Assembly: GCA_030429105.1 (NCBI GenBank)
Contig: JAUIDE010000036.1
Location: 1-38,618 of the forward strand
Source: Alphaproteobacteria bacterium
Lineage (GTDB): Bacteria > Pseudomonadota > Alphaproteobacteria > Rhodobacterales > Rhodobacteraceae
Length of the DNA stretch: 38,618 bases
Direction: 5' to 3'
The translations under genes were made by a program, and so were the position numbers. A model generated the notes under the pieces. That model was not told the DNA's origin, searched no databases, and worked only from the letters and a program-made list of their open reading frames with translations. Within the stretch, counting starts at the first letter, position 1, and each line of letters opens with the position of its first letter. This document shows positions 35,009 to 38,618 of this stretch, in pieces.

Positions 35009-36123
35009 TCGAGCCCGGCCAAGCGCCGCTCCGCGACATATTCCGCATAGGCCGGGGAGGAGAGAAAGGCGGATTCGAGACCTTCGTCCAGCGCCTTCCG
35101 CATCATCATCTCGAAGCCGAAGGCGGTTAGCTCCGCCAGCGGCGCGCGGCTGAAGACGGGGATAGGGCGGAGCCGGGCGAGGCGGCGCAGCTCCGCCATC
35201 ACCTCGATCGCGCGGCCGATCCTCGCCTCGTCCGCCGCGCCGACGAGGCCGTAGACGAGGGCGTTGAGGCCGTCGAGGCTCTCCGGATAGAGGTTCGGGC
35301 GGTCCGAGGGCCGGGCGGCGAGGAGCGCGTCGATCCGGACGCTCGCCTCCACATCGTCCGCCACGCGGGCGAATTCGGCCGCCGCCGCCTCCCCGACGAT
35401 GCCGGCGACCATCGCGTCCCTCACCCGCCGTTCGGGCGCGGCGCGGAGCACCTGGCTCACCCGCTCCCACGAACGCGGGGTGCAGGCGATGGCCCAGCCG
35501 CGGCGCATCGCCTCCTCCGTCGTCTCCAGAAGGTCGGGCCGGGCGCGGATGAAGGCGGAGACGGCGGGGTGGAGCCCGCGGCGCGCGGCGTAGTTCGCCA
35601 GCCAGTCCGGCGCCGAGGCGCGGACGAGGAGGTGGATCAGACGATCGGAAAGCGCGGTGCCAAGTTCGTGCGCCACCGCGCCGTCCTCCACATCGTTGCC
35701 GGCGGCGACGATGAAGACGGAGGGCGGCACCTCATGCCGCCCGACGCGCCGCTCCTGCAGGAGGCCGTAGACGGTGGGCTGGAGCCAGGGGGAGGCGGCG
35801 GTCAGTTCGTCGAGGAAGAGGACGGAGGGGGTTGCCGGGTCGTCCGGCAGGTCCTCGGGGCGATACCAGATCGTCTTTTTCGTCTCGTGGTCGAAATAGG
35901 GGAGGCCCCGCAGGTCCTGCGGTTCGATCGTCGTCAGGCGGAGGTCGAAGAGGCGGGCGCCGATGCGCTCCGCAAGCTGGCGCACGATCTCCGTCTTGCC
36001 GACGCCGGGCCGGCCGTGGAGCATCCAGGAGGCGGTGAGCCCGCCCGCCTCCTGCGCCTTCCAGCCCGCGAGCAGGATCTCGAACGCCTCCCCGGCGGAG
36101 ACGGGCGGCGCGTTGACGCTCAT
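35005..36123 (-). CDS. MoxR-family AAA+ ATPase
   Basis: The 372-residue ATPase has Walker A GRPGVGKT, then DLRLTTIEPQDLRGLPYFD, Walker B SVLFLDELTAASPWLQPTVYGLLQ with the MoxR-type ELTAA turn, sensor 1 FIVAAGNDVED and a GTALSDRLIHLLV arginine-finger region. The C-terminal third is helical. MoxR ATPases work with VWA-domain proteins to remodel client complexes. Both ends overlap neighbours by four bases: the upstream membrane protein and the downstream VWA protein. Three genes are therefore one translation unit, and probably also an extension of the acyl-CoA synthetase operon. Cytoplasmic. The family call is firm, the biological role is not known. Confidence 0.92.
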   Translation of the reverse strand: MSVNAPPVSAGEAFEILLAGWKAQEAGGLTASWMLHGRPGVGKTEIVRQLAERIGARLFDLRLTTIEPQDLRGLPYFDHETKKTIWYRPEDLPDDPATPSVLFLDELTAASPWLQPTVYGLLQERRVGRHEVPPSVFIVAAGNDVEDGAVAHELGTALSDRLIHLLVRASAPDWLANYAARRGLHPAVSAFIRARPDLLETTEEAMRRGWAIACTPRSWERVSQVLRAAPERRVRDAMVAGIVGEAAAAEFARVADDVEASVRIDALLAARPSDRPNLYPESLDGLNALVYGLVGAADEARIGRAIEVMAELRRLARLRPIPVFSRAPLAELTAFGFEMMMRKALDEGLESAFLSSPAYAEYVAERRLAGLE

Positions 36124-36806
36124 CGCCCGGCCGCCGCCATCAGCGCCGCCATGCGGGCATGGGCGGAGACGGCGCGGGCCTCCAGCGTCACCGTCCGCAG
36201 GAAGCGGTTCTCCCGCAGGTTGGCGCGGTGCAGCGCCGCTTCCGTGAAGCCCTCGGCGAAGAGCGTCTCGTGCAGGATCGCCCGCTCCGCCTCGTCCAGC
36301 GGCAGGACCTCGGGCGCGGCGCCGCCGACCTGGACGGAGACGAATGTGAGCGGCGCGATGCGCGCCAGTTCGGATTGCTCGACCACCAGCATCAACTCCC
36401 CCGATTGCAGGCCGCGGCGCGCGGCGAGTTTCGACAGCGCCTTCTCCCCCCGAAAGCGCAGCGCGTCGAGCACGCGGCCCGCCTCGTCCGCCGTCGCGAG
36501 CTTGACGCGGTTCACGTCCTTCACGCGGAGGACGCGCATCTCCACGACGCCGATGACGATCAGCATGGCGATGGGCGCCTGCGCGATTGGGAGCGCGAGA
36601 TCCGGCCAGACGAAGATCGCGACCACGAAGGGCGAGAGCGCGGCTGAGAAGCGGAAAATCTGGCTCTCGAAGAGGATGCGGAGCCAGAGGCGGAAGGAGC
36701 CGCCGGTGCGGGGCAGGACGGTCATGCGCCCGATCAGCGTCTTCGGCGCGCTCCGCGTCTCCAGCGCGGCGGCGTTCCAGATCGTTGTGGGGGAGACGAC
36801 GAACAA
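36120..36806 (-). CDS. Membrane protein of unknown function with two helices, MoxR operon
   Basis: The 228-residue product has an N-terminal cytoplasmic stretch, two adjacent membrane helices (FSAALSPFVVAIFVWPDLALP and PIAMLIVIGVVEMRVL, about residues 52-90) and a soluble C-terminal domain of about 130 residues rich in charged helices. I do not recognise the family. The frame starts at a TTG at 36806, four bases after the acyl-CoA synthetase stop; an ATG at 36725 is the alternative, but third-position GC is almost 100% upstream of it, so the longer form is favoured. The stop overlaps the MoxR start (ATGA). Its position suggests a membrane anchor or client for the MoxR/VWA pair, which is inference. 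Confidence 0.7.
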   Translation of the reverse strand: MFVVSPTTIWNAAALETRSAPKTLIGRMTVLPRTGGSFRLWLRILFESQIFRFSAALSPFVVAIFVWPDLALPIAQAPIAMLIVIGVVEMRVLRVKDVNRVKLATADEAGRVLDALRFRGEKALSKLAARRGLQSGELMLVVEQSELARIAPLTFVSVQVGGAAPEVLPLDEAERAILHETLFAEGFTEAALHRANLRENRFLRTVTLEARAVSAHARMAALMAAAGR

Positions 36807-36810
36807 GCGC

Positions 36811-38367
36811 TCAGGCCCCTTCGGCGTAGAGCGCGCGCAGCTCCCGCTTCAGCACCTTGCCGAGCGCATTGCGCGGGAACTCCTCCCGGAAGGCCACGGT
36901 GGCGAGGCGCTGATGCTTGGCGAGGCGTTCGTTCGCCCAGGCGAGAATCGCCTCCGGCGCAGCCTCGGCGCCGGGTTTGGGGATGACGAGGGCGAAGCAG
37001 GTCTCTCCCCATTTCTCATGGGGCACGCCGATCACGGTCACGTCCGCCACGGCTTCGTGGCCGCCGACCACCGCCTCCACGTCGGAGGGGAAGACGTTGA
37101 AGCCGCCGGAGATGATCATGTCCTTCTTCCGGTCGAGGATGGTGAGATATCCCTCCTCGTCCAGCGCGCCGACATCGCCGGAGCGGAGGAAGGTGCGGCC
37201 CCTTTCGTCCCGCCAGATCAGCTTCGCCGTCTCCTCCGGCCTGCCGTGATATTCCTTCATCATGCCCGCGCCGTAGCCTGCGATCTCCCCGGCCGCGCCG
37301 GGGGGGAGGACGTTCCCCTCGTCATCGAGGATCTTCACCTCGAAACCTAGGACGGGCGTTCCCACCGTCTCGAACTTTTCCGCGTGCTGGTGGGGGCGGA
37401 GCATCGTCGCGAAGCCTTCGGAATACCCGTAGAGCTCGTAGAGCGCGGGGGTGATCCGGCGCATCGCCTCGCGCTTGGTGTCCCGCCGCAGCGGCGAGCC
37501 GGCGGAGAGGAGGGCGCGGAGGGTGGAGAGGTCCGCCCCGTCCAGCCCCTTCTCGGCGAGGACGCCGATGAACTGGGCGGGGACCATGAAGCTGTGCGTG
37601 ATCCGCTCCGCCGCGACCGCCTCCAGGAATCCGGCGGGGGAGAAGGCGGGCATTGCGACGACGGTTCCGCCCGCGAAGAGCGCGGGAAGCATCATCAGCC
37701 AGGTGCCGTTGGAATAGAGCGCCGTCGTCGTCAGCGCCCGGCAATCGGCGCCGAAGCCCATCTCGACGGCGTTGGACCAGGCCCAGTGCTGGCGGGCGCG
37801 ATGGGTCTGGACGATGCCTTTCGGCAGGCCGGTCGTGCCGGAGGAATAGATGATGTTGAAGGCGTCCGTCATCGCGTGGCGGACGGGGGGCGTGGCGGCG
37901 GAGGCGGCGCCCCGCATCGCGGCGAGGTCGCGCCAGCCTTCGCCTTCGAAGCCGAAGGCGACCCATTCGGCCACGGCGGAGAGGCGGGCGCGGTGCGGCT
38001 CGATCCGCTCCCGGAACTCGGGCGAGACGAAGGCGCGGACAGCGCCGCTGTCCGCCACGAGCCCGGCGAGCTGGTCGCCGGTCAGGAGGCCGGAAAGCGG
38101 CACGGCGCAGCCGCCGGCGCGGACGATGCCGAAGGTCGCCTCCAGCATCTCGACCGAATTGCCCATCATCACCGCCGCCCGCTCCCCCTTCGTGAAGCCG
38201 CCGTCGAGGAGGGCGTTGGCGATGCGGTTCACGTTTGCGGCGAAGTCGCCCCATGTCCGGCGCAAGGGGCCGCAGATGACGGCCTCCTGATCGCGGCGAT
38301 GGCGGGCGTGGGTTTCGAAGAGGTCGGGCAGGAAGACCTGCGCGTCGTCGATCGTCGGGTTCTGCAT
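36811..38367 (-). CDS. Acyl-CoA synthetase (AMP-forming)
   Basis: The 518-residue ANL-superfamily ligase activates a carboxylic acid with ATP and CoA. The P-loop-like AMP motif is YSSGTTGLPKGIVQTH. ELYGYSEGFATMLRP is the A5 motif. SGDVGALDEEGYLTILDRKKDMIISGGFNVFPSDVEAV contains the A7-A8 hinge, and PRNALGKVLKREL holds the catalytic lysine of A10. The ATG at 38367 is chosen because the longer frame (from 38547) adds a basic, low-complexity segment that covers the divergent promoter area; GGAGGAAG lies upstream. The chain-length or aromatic specificity cannot be decided. It is first in the minus-strand set leading to MoxR/VWA, and its stop is four bases before the next start. A metabolic link to that set is not evident. 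Confidence 0.92.
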   Translation of the reverse strand: MQNPTIDDAQVFLPDLFETHARHRRDQEAVICGPLRRTWGDFAANVNRIANALLDGGFTKGERAAVMMGNSVEMLEATFGIVRAGGCAVPLSGLLTGDQLAGLVADSGAVRAFVSPEFRERIEPHRARLSAVAEWVAFGFEGEGWRDLAAMRGAASAATPPVRHAMTDAFNIIYSSGTTGLPKGIVQTHRARQHWAWSNAVEMGFGADCRALTTTALYSNGTWLMMLPALFAGGTVVAMPAFSPAGFLEAVAAERITHSFMVPAQFIGVLAEKGLDGADLSTLRALLSAGSPLRRDTKREAMRRITPALYELYGYSEGFATMLRPHQHAEKFETVGTPVLGFEVKILDDEGNVLPPGAAGEIAGYGAGMMKEYHGRPEETAKLIWRDERGRTFLRSGDVGALDEEGYLTILDRKKDMIISGGFNVFPSDVEAVVGGHEAVADVTVIGVPHEKWGETCFALVIPKPGAEAAPEAILAWANERLAKHQRLATVAFREEFPRNALGKVLKRELRALYAEGA

Positions 38368-38559
38368 GGGCCTTCGTCTTCCTCCTCCCGGCCGTCGCGC
38401 GCGGCCTTCGGCGGGGAAGGTAGCGCGGCGCTGCAAAATTCTCATCATTCCTTGAGCGCCCCGACGCAATGGGCTGTAGACGGTTGCTTGCTGGCGCACT
38501 ATCTGTCTCTTTAACAAAATTACCCGCCCGGTCAGTGGCGGGAGCACAGGGAGACGCGT

Positions 38560-38616
38560 GTGACGACCGAACTTTCGGCGAAGGCGAATCTTGCGGCGCA
38601 GGAGCGGCGCGCATGA
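38560..38616 (+). CDS. Possible 18-residue leader peptide
   Basis: A GTG at 38560 with AGGGAG six bases upstream opens an 18-codon frame (V/M-TTELSAKANLAAQERRA) that stops at TGA 38614-38616. The stop overlaps an ATG at 38613 (ATGAGC), the same four-base overlap used by real gene pairs here. Codons GAA, CTT (twice) and AAT are unusual for this genome. It could be a leader coupling translation into the next gene, or the true N-terminus of that gene if the contig has an indel. The gene beyond runs off the window. Confidence 0.35.
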   Translation: MTTELSAKANLAAQERRA

Positions 38617-38618
38617 GC
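38613..38618 (+). CDS. Start of a gene truncated by the window edge
   Basis: Only ATGAGC is present, preceded by GGAG eight bases upstream and overlapping the leader stop. Nothing can be said about the product. Genes beside this kind of acyl-CoA synthetase are often ABC transporter subunits, but that is only background knowledge. Confidence 0.25.

Noticed and set aside
38440..38520. TTGAGC-17-TGTAGA (from 38452) considered as a promoter for the right-edge operon
   Set aside because: Both hexamers match the consensus poorly, and the AT-rich stretch nearer the start gives no better pair.

Overview
The window is a GC-rich (roughly 70% or more), tightly packed chromosomal segment from an alphaproteobacterium. 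Rhodobacterales or a close relative fits best, judging from the long GyrB with an extra C-terminal segment, the DUF3422 and DUF2783 proteins, the style of the Xsc/SoeA/TSUP genes and the trigger factor sequence. No tRNA, rRNA, CRISPR, transposase or phage gene was seen. Many neighbouring genes overlap by 1 to 4 bases, and TTG/GTG starts are common. The left edge looks like an assembly artefact: a carbamoyltransferase fragment runs in frame into a headless trigger factor across a short stretch that both families share.

Layout. 1-1215: carbamoyltransferase/trigger factor join. 1234-3815: DUF3422 membrane protein and a divergent FAD monooxygenase. 4048-8258: sulfatase, a 41-residue lysine-rich protein and divergent gyrB. 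8274-12367: DUF2783 plus an MhpA-like FAD hydroxylase, divergent from a Tat-exported PhoX phosphatase, then a small membrane protein. 12368-12867: a gene-free stretch full of palindromes and GC hairpins. 12868-13818: a metallo-beta-lactamase-fold protein with an altered metal motif. 14124-23270: a long minus-strand sulfonate/sulfite block (two paralogous TSUP transporters, a BASS-like carrier, Xsc, acetate kinase, a third TSUP transporter and SoeA). 23409-27198: an mcl-type polyhydroxyalkanoate operon (class II-like PhaC, PhaZ and a saccharopine-dehydrogenase-like reductase). 27320-29836: glycosyltransferase and polysaccharide flippase. 29938-33596: MltB lipoprotein coupled to an Lhr-type helicase. 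33833-38367: acyl-CoA synthetase, a two-helix membrane protein, a MoxR ATPase and a VWA/DUF2201 protein. 38560-38618: start of a divergent operon with a possible leader peptide.

How the genes work together. Xsc would split sulfoacetaldehyde into sulfite and acetyl phosphate. Acetate kinase could take ATP from the acetyl phosphate, TSUP carriers could export sulfite, and SoeA could oxidise it, although its usual partners SoeB and SoeC are not here. PhaC and PhaZ would make and mobilise medium-chain polyester. The MoxR/VWA pair looks like a chaperone-type system of unknown client.

The most unusual signal is a dispersed element of about 180 bp in three copies (3839-4019, 13928-14110, 33636-33817), carrying several hairpins, one of which shows a paired compensatory change. 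Each copy sits just downstream of a stop codon and always in the same relative orientation. The other convergent gene pairs are closed by short hairpins instead, three of which include stop codons. A separate AT-rich island (12409-12473) holds two perfect palindromes of 16 and 18 bp.
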